DNA of 64,000 nt from Fibrisoma montanum (GTDB taxonomy: Bacteria; Bacteroidota; Bacteroidia; Cytophagales; Spirosomataceae): NCBI RefSeq assembly GCF_003583365.1, contig NZ_QXED01000005.1:248001-312000 (forward strand). Direction: 5' to 3'. A program made the translations under genes and the position numbers. The notes under the pieces are model-generated. The model was not told the origin of the DNA and did no database searches. It worked only from the letters and a program-made list of their open reading frames with translations. Below are positions 35,562-45,337 of this stretch, one piece after another. How positions within the stretch are numbered: position 1 is the first letter of the stretch; each line of letters starts with the position of its first letter.

Positions 35562-38108
35562 ATGCTGCCCGTCAACGAGCCAACCGCCCTGCCTTCCCTG
35601 CTCATAGTGGAAGACGAGTTTCTGATTGCCAACGATCTACGGCGGATGCTCACCAAGGCAGGCTACCGGGTAGCGGGTATTGCCGGGTCCGTAGCGGAAG
35701 CCAAAGAACTGCTGGGCAATCAGCAGACCGACATTGTGCTGCTGGATATTTTTCTGGACGGCCCGGAAACGGGTATTGACCTCGCCCAGTGGCTGAACCG
35801 GCAGGCCATTCCGTTCGTGTTTCTGTCGGCTAATTTGACGGATAGCCTGCTCGAAGCAGCCAAGGTGACCCAGCCGTTCGGATTCCTGACCAAACCCTTC
35901 CGGGAGAAAGACGTACTGTCGACGCTGGAGATTGCCCGGTACCGCCATGCGCACAGCGAAGAAGCCAAACTACGTCAGCAGCAAAGCATTCAGATCGCGG
36001 TCAATAACGCCAGTATCAATATTCAGGACCGCGAACAGTTTTGTCTGGCCATTGCCGAACAGATCAATCGATTCGTACCGTTCTCATTTCTCACCTTCCG
36101 GATTAGTTTGCCGGACGACTCCTCGTTTTACTGGCTCATGCTGGAAAAAATGGGCGACAACGCGTTCAGGCGGATAACCCTGGCGACTCTGCTACCGGAC
36201 GAAGCCGATACAATCCTACCGCAAAAACCTGATAAAGAAGCGCCGGATCCGCTGGGCGAACAGACAGGCGTATTCTGTGGGGAAGCATTTGAGCGGCTCT
36301 GCGGGCAATACGTTACCGTGCGGGCCAGTCGGGATCGGTTCGGCGTACGGTCGCTGGCCCTGTTTCCGATTCCGCTGAAGCGCAATGCCGTAACCACGAT
36401 TATGCTGTCGAGTACTCTTGCCGATGGGTTTACGGACCAGGATTACCAGACGGTCAGCCTGATCTGCCCGCAGATTGCCCTGACCCTGGATAATCTGCTC
36501 GCTTATGAAGAACTGGACACACGTCGGCAGGTAAAGGCCATTGAACTCGCCATTGCCAATGCGTTCCGCAGTGGGGTGAGCATGAACACCATGCTCACGC
36601 AGGTGGCCGGGTCGATCAACGAGTTGCTGCCCTTTGATCTGCTGGCGCTGTACCGAACCGACGAGCAACGGACCTCGGCAGTTAGTACACTCAGTACGGT
36701 GCAGAAAATGAATGGCCGTTTTGAGCCGCTGGATGTTCAGTCGTTACCCGTGTATACCACAATCAGCCCGGCAGCCTGGGCTGCCACCCTGGATTCGCTG
36801 CAAACCTGGCTCGCCAAGCCCACGCTCCATGTAGGCTTTCAGTTTACCGATCAGGCAGCCACCAACGTACTTGACGGGCTTTTTCGGAAAACGCTGGGGC
36901 TGCAATCCATTATGTACGTGCCCGTTTTTGTCAGCGATCAACCGGCGGCCTCGCTTATACTGGCCAGCAAAGTCCCCTACGCTTTTACGTACCGAGACCT
37001 GCACACCCTGCAGGACATCAGCGTTCAGATGGCGCTGGCGCTGGACAATGTGCTTGCCTTCGAGCGGATTAACCAATTGAGCAAGCGGCTGGAACAGGAG
37101 AAAACCTACCTCGCCGAAGAGATCAAAACCAGCTACAATTTCGGGGAAATCATTGGTCAGAGTGCGGTCATGCAGGCTGTGTTTACCAACATTAGCCAGG
37201 TGGCTCCTACCGACGCGACCGTGCTGATCCTGGGCGAAACCGGAACGGGTAAAGAACTGGTGGCTCGCACGGTGCATACCCTCTCACCACGGAATGGGCG
37301 GCCCATAGTCAAGATTAACTGTGCCGCGCTGCCTGCCCAACTGATTGAATCGGAGCTGTTTGGCCACGAACGGGGCAGTTTTACGGGAGCCACCGAGAAG
37401 CGCATCGGCAAGTTTGAACTGGCCGACAGCGGTACGCTGTTTCTGGATGAAATTGGTGAACTGCCCCTCGAACTACAGGCCAAACTCCTGCGGGCCATTC
37501 AGGAAAAGGAAATCGAACGCATTGGCGGCAAAGGGCCTATCCGCATCGATGTCCGGATTATTGCGGCCACCAACCGCAACTTGCAGGAAGAGGTTGCTAA
37601 AGGCCGGTTCCGGTCGGATCTCTACTACCGGCTGAACGTATTTCCGATTGTGGTGCCGCCCCTGCGAGAACGTACCGACGATATTCAGCCGCTGGCGCTG
37701 CATTTTCTGCGACGCATCAGCAAGAAACTGGGTAAACCCCTGACCGGCATTGCCAACGACGCCCTTCGGCAGATATTGACGTATTCCTGGCCCGGCAATA
37801 TCCGGGAACTGGAACACGTACTGGAACGGGCCGCTATACTGTCGCGCTCAACGACGCTGGAACTGGCCGAACCACTGCGGTCGGCACCCTCGTCCGACGA
37901 ACCAGCGTTTACCGAACCGCGAAGCGATTACGTACGGCCCATCAACGAAACCATGCGGACGGCTATCCTGGCTGCTCTGGCCAAATCGGGCGGGCGTATC
38001 CGGGGGCAGGGCGGAGCGGCCGAACTGCTGCACCTTAAACCCACAACGCTGGAGGCCCGGATGAAAAAACTGCGCATCAGCGTCCCGCCTAAATCGACCG
38101 GTAGCTGA
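35562..38108 (+). CDS. Sigma54-dependent response regulator, REC-GAF-GAF-AAA+-Fis HTH
   Basis: 848 residues. The receiver domain (about 11-125) has acidic residues E17/D18, the phospho-acceptor D62 in VLLDIF and K111 in FLTKPF. Two GAF-like regions follow (about 150-310 and 325-505), then a linker helix. The AAA+ domain has Walker A GETGTGKE (558-565, K564), the sigma54-contact loop GSFTGA (605-610, a Ser variant of GAFTGA), Walker [10 protein letters not shown] (D629/E630) and ATNRNL. A Fis-type HTH ([23 protein letters not shown]) closes the protein. It therefore has every part needed to activate sigma54 holoenzyme after phosphorylation. It converges with a HisKA_2 kinase. The three padR control regions carry sigma54-like promoters with TGTCC/GGACA sites, making this the prime candidate activator. 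Confidence 0.94.
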   Translation: MLPVNEPTALPSLLIVEDEFLIANDLRRMLTKAGYRVAGIAGSVAEAKELLGNQQTDIVLLDIFLDGPETGIDLAQWLNRQAIPFVFLSANLTDSLLEAAKVTQPFGFLTKPFREKDVLSTLEIARYRHAHSEEAKLRQQQSIQIAVNNASINIQDREQFCLAIAEQINRFVPFSFLTFRISLPDDSSFYWLMLEKMGDNAFRRITLATLLPDEADTILPQKPDKEAPDPLGEQTGVFCGEAFERLCGQYVTVRASRDRFGVRSLALFPIPLKRNAVTTIMLSSTLADGFTDQDYQTVSLICPQIALTLDNLLAYEELDTRRQVKAIELAIANAFRSGVSMNTMLTQVAGSINELLPFDLLALYRTDEQRTSAVSTLSTVQKMNGRFEPLDVQSLPVYTTISPAAWAATLDSLQTWLAKPTLHVGFQFTDQAATNVLDGLFRKTLGLQSIMYVPVFVSDQPAASLILASKVPYAFTYRDLHTLQDISVQMALALDNVLAFERINQLSKRLEQEKTYLAEEIKTSYNFGEIIGQSAVMQAVFTNISQVAPTDATVLILGETGTGKELVARTVHTLSPRNGRPIVKINCAALPAQLIESELFGHERGSFTGATEKRIGKFELADSGTLFLDEIGELPLELQAKLLRAIQEKEIERIGGKGPIRIDVRIIAATNRNLQEEVAKGRFRSDLYYRLNVFPIVVPPLRERTDDIQPLALHFLRRISKKLGKPLTGIANDALRQILTYSWPGNIRELEHVLERAAILSRSTTLELAEPLRSAPSSDEPAFTEPRSDYVRPINETMRTAILAALAKSGGRIRGQGGAAELLHLKPTTLEARMKKLRISVPPKSTGS

Positions 38109-38128
38109 GCTACAAGTCCGGCAATAAC

Positions 38129-38159
38129 GCCGTTTTGGGCAAAACAGCGCTATTTTTTT
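38129..38159 (+). terminator. Intrinsic terminator of the sigma54 activator gene
   Basis: GCCGTTTT (38129-38136), a 4-nt loop and AAAACAGC (38141-38148) form a stem with one mismatch, followed by CTA-less sequence leading to seven T residues (38153-38159). It overlaps the end of the convergent kinase gene. Confidence 0.72.
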
Positions 38160-40474
38160 GTGGGGCTAAAGTCCAGTTGTATGCCAACGCCCTGGGCATG
38201 GCGAATCTGGAGCTGGCCCCCAATCTGGCGGCTCAGGCCCTGAATCATCGTCAGGCCCAGCGTATTGCTGCGGGCAGGGTCGAACTCGGCGGGGAAGCCC
38301 ACACCATTATCCTCAATAATGAGCCGGTATGCTGGTTGGGTCAGCGGCTGCAGGCTAACGCGAATCACCCCCGACGGGTGGGTACCAGTAGCGCAGGCCG
38401 GAAAGGCGTATTTAAGCGAATTGGTAACAGCCTCATTGATGATTAGCCCAATGGGCGTAGCCAGATTCACATCGAGTCGGACCGGAGCCACCTCCAGTTC
38501 TGCCCGGACAGCCGGCTGGGTGTTGAATGATTCCAGCAGATAGTCAATCAGTTCGCCGATGTATCCGGCCATATCTACCTTCGACAGATGATCCGATTCG
38601 TACAGCCGCTGATGAATCAGCGCCATGGTCTGAACCCGATTCTGACTTTCCCGGATGGCGGTCAGGGCTACCGAATCCTGCAGATAGTCCGACTGCGCGT
38701 TCAGCAGGCTGGTGATGACCTGTAGATTGTTCTTCACCCGGTGGTGGATTTCTTTGAGCATCCATTCTTTCTCCACCAGCAGCGCTTCTTTCTCGGTGAC
38801 GATCTGTTCGAGCGACTGGTTTTTCTGGTCAATCTCCCGCTGTTTGGCTTCCAGCAGTCGGTTACTCCGCTGTTTGAGCCGGTAGCGGTTGTAGCTGACA
38901 CCCAGCAGACCCGCCAGCAGAACGGCCCCAATCATCATGGCAGTCTGGTTTGTTCTGGCCCGTTTCAACGCCGACTGCTGGAGTTCGCTCTGCTTGGTCA
39001 GCAGCGCAATATTCTGCTCTTTCGCCCGCGTGTCGTACTGAATCTGTAGCTGGGAAAGCTGTCTGCTTTTCGCTTCGTTGAACAGGGAATCGTTCAGGGT
39101 TTTGTACAAACGGAAATGGTTAATGGCCGACAGGTAACTGCCCTGCGCCGAATCGACCCTGAACAGCATGAAATGAATGTCCCTCAGCGACGACAAAGCT
39201 TCTTTCTGGGGTAGTATGGTCAGGGCTTTTGTCAGATAATCACCAGCCTCTTTATACCGCTGCTGCCGGAGGTAGAAAGCGCCTAACTCCTGCCTGACGC
39301 GCAGTGACCCTTCGAAGTCGAGTCCGTTCTTTTCGTACCAGTACAGCGCTTCCAGGTAAGACCGCTCGGCCAGCCGGTTGTTGTTTAACGCTTCGTAGCA
39401 ATACGCCAGATTCTGCGCCACGCAACCTTTCTGGATAATGGTATTCGTTGGAATCTCCTTGACCAGTTGCTGAATGAAATGGAGAGCTTCGGTTGGTTGT
39501 CGTCTGTTAATCATGTCTTTAGCAATAGTCCCGGCGGCATTGAAAAGCGCAAAATTTGGAAGTCGTTCCCGACGCCAGGCCGTGAACGACTTTTTGGCCC
39601 AGTCAATGTGCTTCTGGTGATTGCCGGCCACTTCATATACCTGCGCCAGATCGCCGTAAAAAGCCGCTGCCGAGGCTGTATCTGCTGTTTTGTGCATGGT
39701 ATCGATGCACAGCAGCGCGTATCTCAGGGCACCGTTCAAATCGCCTTTGACGCGGCTGATGGACGATAACAGATTGTAGGTATAGTGTAAATTAGGATAG
39801 TGAATGGCTCTGTACCGCTTCAGAACGGCGAGGAGTTCAGTTTCGGCCAGCGCCAGCTTGCCTTCATAAAAATGGGTAACCGCAACTTCTTTCAGGGCAT
39901 ATAGCTCACTTTCGGGTTTAGAAATGGACCGATAGATAGCCGCTGCCCGCCGGAAATTGGCCACCACCTTTATTGAGTCCGGCGCGTAGTTGCGGAGCCA
40001 GATGGCGAATCTGGTTCGGGCTATGGCTTCGCCTTCTTTATCGCCCGACCGCTGGCAGTTCGCGATAAGACTCGCAAACCGTGACCGGCCGCTGGCCGTA
40101 TGGCCGCTTTCCAGATCAGCGACGATCAGTAAACTTTCGGTTTCGTGTTGCCGGGTCACCAAATGCAGTGAGTCACTTAATTTCCTGGCCCAGTTGAGGT
40201 ACATCCGGCTGCTGTCCAGATCGGCTTTCGACTCCCCCGGTTTGTAAATGTGAAACTTGCCTAATTCGAGTAAAATAGCAACCCTATGGTCATCGGCTCG
40301 GCTTTTCGGCAAATCATCGAGCAGGCCATTCACGCGTTGCCGGTTTATGTTCTGTCCGTTCGATACCAGCGCAGCCAGCAACAACACGAACAGCACGGAA
40401 ATCCGCCTGTAACCGGAGACTATTTTAAGGGTGGCCAGTAAATGACCCGCACGTTTAGCCGCACCTGGCTGCAT
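38150..40474 (-). CDS. TPR-containing sensor histidine kinase, HisKA_2 family
   Basis: About 774 residues from ATG 40474 (MQPGAAKRAGHLL), with a hydrophobic segment near 25-40 that could be a signal or anchor. A TTG at 40591 overlapping the upstream stop would add 39 residues. Residues about 45-440 are tetratricopeptide-like helical repeats (for example LNNNRLAERSYLEALYWYEK and QQRYKEAGDYLTKALTILP). A TM helix (MMIGAVLLAGLLGVSY) and a coiled coil follow. The phosphotransfer motif EIHHRVKNNLQ has its likely phospho-His at 578. The ATPase domain has NEAVTNSLKYAFP, EDNGVGFP and LGLTMIQGL. It faces the sigma54 activator gene tail to tail, the usual sign of a two-component pair. Signal unknown. 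Confidence 0.9.
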   Translation of the reverse strand: MQPGAAKRAGHLLATLKIVSGYRRISVLFVLLLAALVSNGQNINRQRVNGLLDDLPKSRADDHRVAILLELGKFHIYKPGESKADLDSSRMYLNWARKLSDSLHLVTRQHETESLLIVADLESGHTASGRSRFASLIANCQRSGDKEGEAIARTRFAIWLRNYAPDSIKVVANFRRAAAIYRSISKPESELYALKEVAVTHFYEGKLALAETELLAVLKRYRAIHYPNLHYTYNLLSSISRVKGDLNGALRYALLCIDTMHKTADTASAAAFYGDLAQVYEVAGNHQKHIDWAKKSFTAWRRERLPNFALFNAAGTIAKDMINRRQPTEALHFIQQLVKEIPTNTIIQKGCVAQNLAYCYEALNNNRLAERSYLEALYWYEKNGLDFEGSLRVRQELGAFYLRQQRYKEAGDYLTKALTILPQKEALSSLRDIHFMLFRVDSAQGSYLSAINHFRLYKTLNDSLFNEAKSRQLSQLQIQYDTRAKEQNIALLTKQSELQQSALKRARTNQTAMMIGAVLLAGLLGVSYNRYRLKQRSNRLLEAKQREIDQKNQSLEQIVTEKEALLVEKEWMLKEIHHRVKNNLQVITSLLNAQSDYLQDSVALTAIRESQNRVQTMALIHQRLYESDHLSKVDMAGYIGELIDYLLESFNTQPAVRAELEVAPVRLDVNLATPIGLIINEAVTNSLKYAFPACATGTHPSGVIRVSLQPLTQPAYRLIIEDNGVGFPAEFDPARSNTLGLTMIQGLSRQIGGQLQIRHAQGVGIQLDFSPTKK

Positions 40475-40587
40475 ATTTTCGGGAGTTACGCAGGCGCAAC
40501 CCGTTGCAAAACTGGTTAGCAAGCCTGCCAATGAGGGCGCTGTTCGACAAATATACACCGTCACCTGGCAAGGCGCTTTCGTCCCGA

Positions 40588-41154
40588 TCAAGGTTTATAC
40601 AGCCAGCGGGCCACCAGCCGAACGTAACGGGGCATAATGACAAACGTCATCAGGCCAACGATGAGCAGGCTGGTTACGAACGCGCGAACCACCGGAACCG
40701 CAAGTATGGGAAAGGCTGTCAGGGCCGGGCCGAGGAGCTGCGGAATCAGAAATGATAAGGGAAAAATGGCAGATAAGGTTATCAGAAACTGTTTATAAGC
40801 CGGGGCTACTTTGTGGCTGGGTGGTGTGAACCAGAATTCAAGCCCGGTCCTGATATCGATTCGTTCGACTTCGTTCAGCAGCGGACGTACTTCGTCAAGG
40901 AGTCGTTTGCGGGTGTCGGAGGCCAGCCAGTCGCGCAGGTAGGCCTCCGACTCAAAATGCAGCACAATGGTATATTCCTCGCTCTGCCCGTGCGGCCGAA
41001 TTACGTTTACGCCCCGGTGTCCCGGTGCCGTCTGGGCCAGCGGAACAATTTTGTTTAACCAGTTTTCGTAAGCCTGAACAGACTGCCGGTAAGGCCGCTG
41101 GACGATGATGGTCGTAACAGCACTGTTGGAATCGATGGAAATGCCTGCAGCCAT
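40588..41154 (-). CDS. Antibiotic biosynthesis monooxygenase (ABM) domain protein with membrane segments
   Basis: 188 residues from ATG 41154; a GTG at 41163 would add three. Residues about 14-100 match an ABM-like ferredoxin fold (SAVTTIIVQRPYRQSVQAYENW, then GHRGVNVIRPHG and EYTIVLHFESEAYLRDWLAS). Residues about 120-175 hold two hydrophobic helices (ITLSAIFPLSFLIPQLLG, AFVTSLLIVGLMTFVIMP). This ABM-plus-TM layout occurs in bacterial proteins of unknown role. It ends 113 bp before the kinase start chosen here, on the same strand, so it may be co-transcribed. A link to signalling is a guess. Confidence 0.82.
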   Translation of the reverse strand: MAAGISIDSNSAVTTIIVQRPYRQSVQAYENWLNKIVPLAQTAPGHRGVNVIRPHGQSEEYTIVLHFESEAYLRDWLASDTRKRLLDEVRPLLNEVERIDIRTGLEFWFTPPSHKVAPAYKQFLITLSAIFPLSFLIPQLLGPALTAFPILAVPVVRAFVTSLLIVGLMTFVIMPRYVRLVARWLYKP

Positions 41155-41289
41155 ACATTGCACTTAATTAGTGTATGCGCCCATTCAGGGAATGTGTTCA
41201 GGGCGCTTACTAGTAACGACCATCGGCACGAAATACGGCTGTAAGCCAGGCCGACGGATGGGATCAAACCGGTTTTAAAAAGCTAATTC

Positions 41290-41327
41290 TGTCATCCCGA
41301 CGCCAGGACCGGGCCGCCGGGATGACA
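41290..41327. terminator. Terminator hairpin after the lysophospholipase-like gene
   Basis: TGTCATCCCG (41290-41299) and CGGGATGACA (41318-41327) are perfect 10-base arms with a GC-rich loop, 25 bp beyond the stop at 41352. It may also be a dispersed repeat. Confidence 0.65.
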
Positions 41328-41351
41328 AAAGATTAACGTTGCCGTTTGGCC

Positions 41352-42194
41352 TTAATCCGCCCGTTTGTTTAGCCAGCTCAAAATATCCTGCATGACAATC
41401 TCCCGGTCTGTATCATTCAGCAAATCGTGATAATGCCCTTCATACAGTTTCAGTGTTTTATCGTCGGATGAGGCCGTGTCATAAAAATACTGACTGCCAC
41501 TGGGTTTGGTGGCTTTGTCGGCAGTACCGTGCAGGATCAGCAGGGGTAGGTTTATGGTAGCCATCTCAGCCTTTAGTCGTTCGTCGGCAAGCGACAATTG
41601 CTGTACAGTTTTCGTCGGCTGGACTTCATCCGCAATAAGCGGGTCATTATTCATAAAGTCAACTACGGCCTGATCGCGGGAAAAATCCTCGTTTTTCAGT
41701 CGCAGTACGTGGGCATGGGGGAATACGTGGCTTAAACCCCTTAGAACAGCCACGGCAAAATCGGGGGCAGGCACCTGAAACGCGAAACTTTCACAAATGA
41801 AACCGCTGAGCTTCTCCTGATGCTCCAATGCATAAACAGACGACAAAACACCGCCCGCACTATGCCCCAGCAGGAACGTAGGCAAGCCCGGATGGGCGGC
41901 TTTGGCAAGATCGACTAACTTGTCCAGCTCTTTGACAAACGCTTCATAGTCGGCTATGTAGTACCGTTCTCCATCGGAGTTTCCCCGGCCCGGAAAGTCA
42001 ATGCCGTAGACTTCATAATTCTGAGCCGTTAGCTGTTCGGCAGCCCATTGAAAGTAGCCACTGTGTGAGTTAAATCCGTGGGCCAGAACGACAAGGGCTT
42101 TTGGCGCGTCGGCTGCATGCCAGTTCTTGTAGGAAACAGCAAGGCCCTGTTCCGAAACGAACGACTTGGTTTGGGGTTGACTAAGGGTTTGCAT
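41352..42194 (-). CDS. Alpha/beta hydrolase, monoacylglycerol lipase/lysophospholipase type
   Basis: 280 residues from ATG 42194 (MQTLSQPQTKSFV). The frame is open to 42593, but the first 133 residues would lie inside the dioxygenase gene in another frame and look like a shadow, so the internal ATG is used. Hydrolase_4-type features: VVLAHGFNSHSGYF (oxyanion region), YGIDFPGRGNSDGER, nucleophile elbow GHSAGG, acid region ILHGTADKATKP and the final His in YEGHYHDLLND. No signal peptide, so cytoplasmic. It lies 34 bp behind the dioxygenase-like gene on the same strand. The pairing with a VOC dioxygenase and a second hydrolase suggests metabolism of a small aromatic or ester compound. Inference only. 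Confidence 0.9.
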   Translation of the reverse strand: MQTLSQPQTKSFVSEQGLAVSYKNWHAADAPKALVVLAHGFNSHSGYFQWAAEQLTAQNYEVYGIDFPGRGNSDGERYYIADYEAFVKELDKLVDLAKAAHPGLPTFLLGHSAGGVLSSVYALEHQEKLSGFICESFAFQVPAPDFAVAVLRGLSHVFPHAHVLRLKNEDFSRDQAVVDFMNNDPLIADEVQPTKTVQQLSLADERLKAEMATINLPLLILHGTADKATKPSGSQYFYDTASSDDKTLKLYEGHYHDLLNDTDREIVMQDILSWLNKRAD

Positions 42195-42228
42195 TGTATT
42201 TGTAGTGTTTGGTTTCCTGGTAAACTCG

Positions 42229-43170
42229 TCAGTTGGTCCGCAGCACCGGGAGCGCCTTTTCAATTCGGTCCCGGGAAGCTGCGTACTGTTTAGGTAGTTT
42301 AAGGTGGCTGCCCAGTTCGGCCAGCGGCTCATCAACCGTAAAGCCCGGATTGTCGGTCGCGATCTCAAACAGAACACCACCGGGTTCGCGGAAGTAGAGC
42401 GAAAAAAAGTAGTCGCGGTCAATCTTCGGGGTGATCTGTAAGCCACTGGCCAGAATCTTTTCCCGAAATGCCATCTGAACCGTGTCGTTGGCCACCCGAA
42501 AAGCAACGTGGTGATTCGTCCCGGCGGCATTGCGGCCCATTTGTCCATCCGGCTCTTCGAGCAGGTCAACGATGGCGGCTTCGGGTACGGCATCCGTTCG
42601 GAACCGGTACCTATTACCTTCCTGCGCCAGTTGCCGATACCCGAAAATATCGGTCAGGATCTTCGCCGTAGCGTCTATTTTTTGCAGTGTCAGCGTAATG
42701 GTATGGAACCCCCGGGTGGCCATGTCCTGCCTGACCGTGTCAGTTTCCCAGGCTATGCGGTTGTCGGGCTGTTGGGAAACAACCAGCGTCAGTGCCAGCC
42801 CGTCGGGGTCTGTAAACGGAAGATACCGTTCGCCGAAACGCTCGGCCTGTTCACCCATCGATACGCCAGCCTCGCGGAAGCGGGCAACCCAATTGTCCAG
42901 ACTACCGGCTGGTACTGAATAGCCAATTTCGGTCGCCATACCGGTACCGTTCCGACCGGGGCCGATGCCTTCCCAGGGGAAGAACGTCAGAATGGTACCG
43001 GGAGCCCCCTGCTCATTGCCGTAATAAAAATGGTAGGTGGTGGGGTCGTCGAAATTAACCGTTTTCTTGACCATGCGCAGGCCAAGTACCCGAGTATAAA
43101 AATCGTAGTTGCGTTGGGCGTTGTTGGCAATGGCCGTTATGTGGTGAAGACCTAAAATTGAATCGTTCAT
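42229..43170 (-). CDS. Ring-cleaving dioxygenase-like protein (two VOC/glyoxalase domains)
   Basis: 313 residues from ATG 43170 (MNDSILGLHHITAIA); a TTG at 43191 would add seven. The first VOC domain (about 5-140) starts LHHITAIANNAQRNYDFYTRVLG. The second (about 150-300) has GFHTITLTLQ, NHHVAFRV and GGVLFEIATD, with His and Glu candidates for metal binding. The length and motifs match the MhqO/YkcA-like family linked to quinone or catechol stress in Bacillus. The substrate here is unproven. It forms a tight pair with the lysophospholipase-like gene. Confidence 0.9.
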   Translation of the reverse strand: MNDSILGLHHITAIANNAQRNYDFYTRVLGLRMVKKTVNFDDPTTYHFYYGNEQGAPGTILTFFPWEGIGPGRNGTGMATEIGYSVPAGSLDNWVARFREAGVSMGEQAERFGERYLPFTDPDGLALTLVVSQQPDNRIAWETDTVRQDMATRGFHTITLTLQKIDATAKILTDIFGYRQLAQEGNRYRFRTDAVPEAAIVDLLEEPDGQMGRNAAGTNHHVAFRVANDTVQMAFREKILASGLQITPKIDRDYFFSLYFREPGGVLFEIATDNPGFTVDEPLAELGSHLKLPKQYAASRDRIEKALPVLRTN

Positions 43171-43214
43171 GGCAAAAGGGTTAAGCAGCAATACCGATTG
43201 GTTTACAGAATGAA

Positions 43215-43255
43215 GACAGGCTGACCCGTCTCGAACGTGTAGGGGTCAGCCTGTC
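43215..43255. terminator. Terminator-like hairpin after the chloroperoxidase-like hydrolase
   Basis: GACAGGCTGACCC (43215-43227) and GGGTCAGCCTGTC (43243-43255) are perfect 13-base arms with a 15-nt loop, 5 bp beyond the stop codon. The T-tract is weak, so the hairpin may act by RNA stabilisation. Confidence 0.65.
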
Positions 43256-43260
43256 GCGGG

Positions 43261-44088
43261 CTATGATTCTGATTGCAAAAAGGCCAGTAAGTCCGCATTG
43301 ATCGTAGCGGCTTCGGTGGTTGGCATGCCGTGCGGAAAGCCGGGATACGTGATCAGACGACCGTTCTTCAGAAGTTTAATGGCTTTGTGGGCGGTAATCT
43401 GAATAGGTACAATCTGATCATCTTCTCCGTGCATGACCAGTACCGGTACGTCGATGCTTTTGAGGTCTTCGGTGAAATCAGTTTCCGAGAACGCTTTAAT
43501 GCCATAGTAGTGAGCATTGATCCCCCCCATCATTCCCTGGCGCCACCAGTTGTCCCGTACACCTTGTAAAACCTTGGCTCCCTCCCGGTTATAGCCGTAA
43601 AACGGCAGGGTAAAATCCTGAAAATATTGGGGACGGCTGGTAGCCGTGTTTTCCCGAATCTCATCAAACACGGAAATTGGTACCCCGTCTGGATTCGTTT
43701 CGTTTTGTACCATCAGCGGGGTGACCGCACTAATGAGAACCGCTTTGGCCACCCGCCCCTGTCCGTACCTGGCAACGTAGCGGGCTACTACCCCGCCCCC
43801 CGTTGAGTGCCCAATGTGAATAGCATTGCTCAGGTCGAGGTGATCGACCAGCTCGGCGGCATCGGCGGCATAAGTGTCGATGTCGTGTCCGTTGGGTGAT
43901 TGAGTAGAGCGTCCGTGGCCCCGTCGATCAAGGGCAACGACCCGATACCCGTGCTTCAGAAAAAACATCAGTTGAGCGTCCCAGTCATCGCTGGATAACG
44001 GCCAGCCGTGGTGAAAGACAATGGGCTGACCTGTTCCCCAGTCTTTGAAATAGATCTCGGTACCGTCTTTAACAGTTAGCGTAGGCAT
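43261..44088 (-). CDS. Alpha/beta hydrolase, non-haem chloroperoxidase/arylesterase type
   Basis: 275 residues. Strong family marks: YFKDWGTGQPIVFHHGWPLS, RVVALDRRGHGRSTQ, nucleophile elbow IGHSTGGG, acid region VLVMHGEDDQIVP and the final His in YPGFPHGMPTTE. The length is typical (about 275). The protein has no signal peptide. Members of this family hydrolyse small esters and show perhydrolase activity. The physiological substrate is unknown. It is divergent from the SDR gene across a 409-bp region and followed by a hairpin, so it may be transcribed separately from the dioxygenase pair. Confidence 0.91.
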   Translation of the reverse strand: MPTLTVKDGTEIYFKDWGTGQPIVFHHGWPLSSDDWDAQLMFFLKHGYRVVALDRRGHGRSTQSPNGHDIDTYAADAAELVDHLDLSNAIHIGHSTGGGVVARYVARYGQGRVAKAVLISAVTPLMVQNETNPDGVPISVFDEIRENTATSRPQYFQDFTLPFYGYNREGAKVLQGVRDNWWRQGMMGGINAHYYGIKAFSETDFTEDLKSIDVPVLVMHGEDDQIVPIQITAHKAIKLLKNGRLITYPGFPHGMPTTEAATINADLLAFLQSES

Positions 44089-44497
44089 ATTCTTTCGCTT
44101 TAATGGTTAGTAAGTTCCGGAGCGGTTGAGGCTCTCCGGTTGACTGAGACAAAGTTGGGGGGAGGTGACGGACGAATCGCGGTACGAATTGCGGGAAATG
44201 CGGTACTTTCAGCGGTTCTTGAAGGAAGAGCGGGTGTGCCTGCCTACAGGGTGCGGGCGTTCGAGATTATAGAGATCAGCCGCACCGGAAAAGGTCAGTT
44301 GCTTCTGCCCAACGATTTCGATGGCCGTATGGGAGCTATTGAGCGCAGAAAAGCACGTATCAACCAGACAAAAGGCAGCGCTGTGGGAGGGAATCCCGCC
44401 AGCCACGAAAAGCATACAACGACCCCGGATTTGTATAATCCGACCGCCAGCCGATGGGGCGACCTTTGCATGGTTTACCAACTAAATCAATGCAATC
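44089..44497. other. 409-bp divergent intergenic region without a convincing gene
   Basis: Short open frames exist on both strands (for example plus 44140 onward, minus 44209-44481), but none has recognisable motifs and the plus one runs into the SDR gene in another frame. It presumably holds the divergent promoters of the hydrolase and SDR genes. I could not identify a convincing promoter pair. Confidence 0.55.
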
Positions 44498-45337
44498 ATG
44501 AGCAACGTAGTGATTATCACGGGAGCCTCCTCCGGTATTGGAAAAGAAAGTGCCAGGTTGTTTGCCCGGCATGGGTATCGGGTATTTGCCACGGCCCGTA
44601 ACGTAGAGCGCATGAAGGACCTTGCGGCCCTCGGCTGCGTTATGATTCCGATGGACGTAACCGATGAAGAGAGCATTCAGCAGGCGTTTAAGCAAATTTA
44701 CGCCCAGACCAGTCGGGTAGACGTACTGGTGAACAACGCGGGTTTCTCTCAGAACGGTTTTTTTGAGGAACTGACTCCGCAACACCTTCGCTATCAGTTT
44801 GAGGTGAACGTTTTTGGGCTGGTGCGGGTGACCCAGATGGTGCTCCCAATCATGCGGAAGGCCCGGCAGGGGCGCATTATCAACGTCGGTTCGGTCGGAG
44901 GGGATTTCACGACGGCCGGGGCCAGCGCCTACCACGCGTCGAAATACGCGCTGGAAAGCTTGACTGATGGCCTGCGTCAAGAGATGAAAAACTTTGGCAT
45001 CGACGTAGTACTGGTCAAACCCGGTGGGGTCGAAACCGAATTCATCAACAATGCGGCCTCGTTCTATCCCGAGCCGATTGCCGGTAATCCGTACGGGGCG
45101 ATGCGCGAGAAATTTCTGAAGATGACCGAAACCATTCTGGACTCGACCAACAGTTCGTTTCCGATCCTGAAAGCCACGGAGGTGGCAAAAGCTATATTTG
45201 ACAGCACAACGGCCAGCCAGCCACGCACCCGCGTGCGGGTAGGGCGGACCGCCAGGATGATACCGCTTATGAAGGGCGTACTGAGCGACCGCGCCTTCGA
45301 CAACATGATTATGGGCCAGCTTGGTTTGAACAAATGA
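44498..45337 (+). CDS. Short-chain dehydrogenase/reductase (classical SDR)
   Basis: 279 residues. Classical SDR landmarks: cofactor motif TGASSGIG (8-15), MDVTDEES, LVNNAGFSQNG, the catalytic Ser in NVGSVGG and YHASK with Tyr/Lys. The Arg after the Gly-rich loop (ATARNVERM) suggests NADP(H) preference, which is inference. Substrate unknown. The stop overlaps the start of the following AraC gene by four bases (ATGA), so the two are translationally coupled and the AraC protein probably senses something related to this enzyme. Confidence 0.92.
   Translation: MSNVVIITGASSGIGKESARLFARHGYRVFATARNVERMKDLAALGCVMIPMDVTDEESIQQAFKQIYAQTSRVDVLVNNAGFSQNGFFEELTPQHLRYQFEVNVFGLVRVTQMVLPIMRKARQGRIINVGSVGGDFTTAGASAYHASKYALESLTDGLRQEMKNFGIDVVLVKPGGVETEFINNAASFYPEPIAGNPYGAMREKFLKMTETILDSTNSSFPILKATEVAKAIFDSTTASQPRTRVRVGRTARMIPLMKGVLSDRAFDNMIMGQLGLNK

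Noticed and set aside
42195-42593. A 133-residue N-terminal extension of the lysophospholipase-like protein
   Set aside because: It lies inside the dioxygenase-like gene in another frame and has shadow-like composition. The family normally starts near the ATG at 42194.
44420-44470. A Bacteroidota -33/-7 promoter before the SDR gene (TTTG and ACCTTTG)
   Set aside because: The two boxes are about 27 bp apart, longer than the usual spacing, so I did not list it as a feature.
44140-44601. A 153-codon open frame in the divergent region before the SDR gene
   Set aside because: It overlaps the SDR start in another frame and has no family motifs. A minus frame in the same place is equally featureless.
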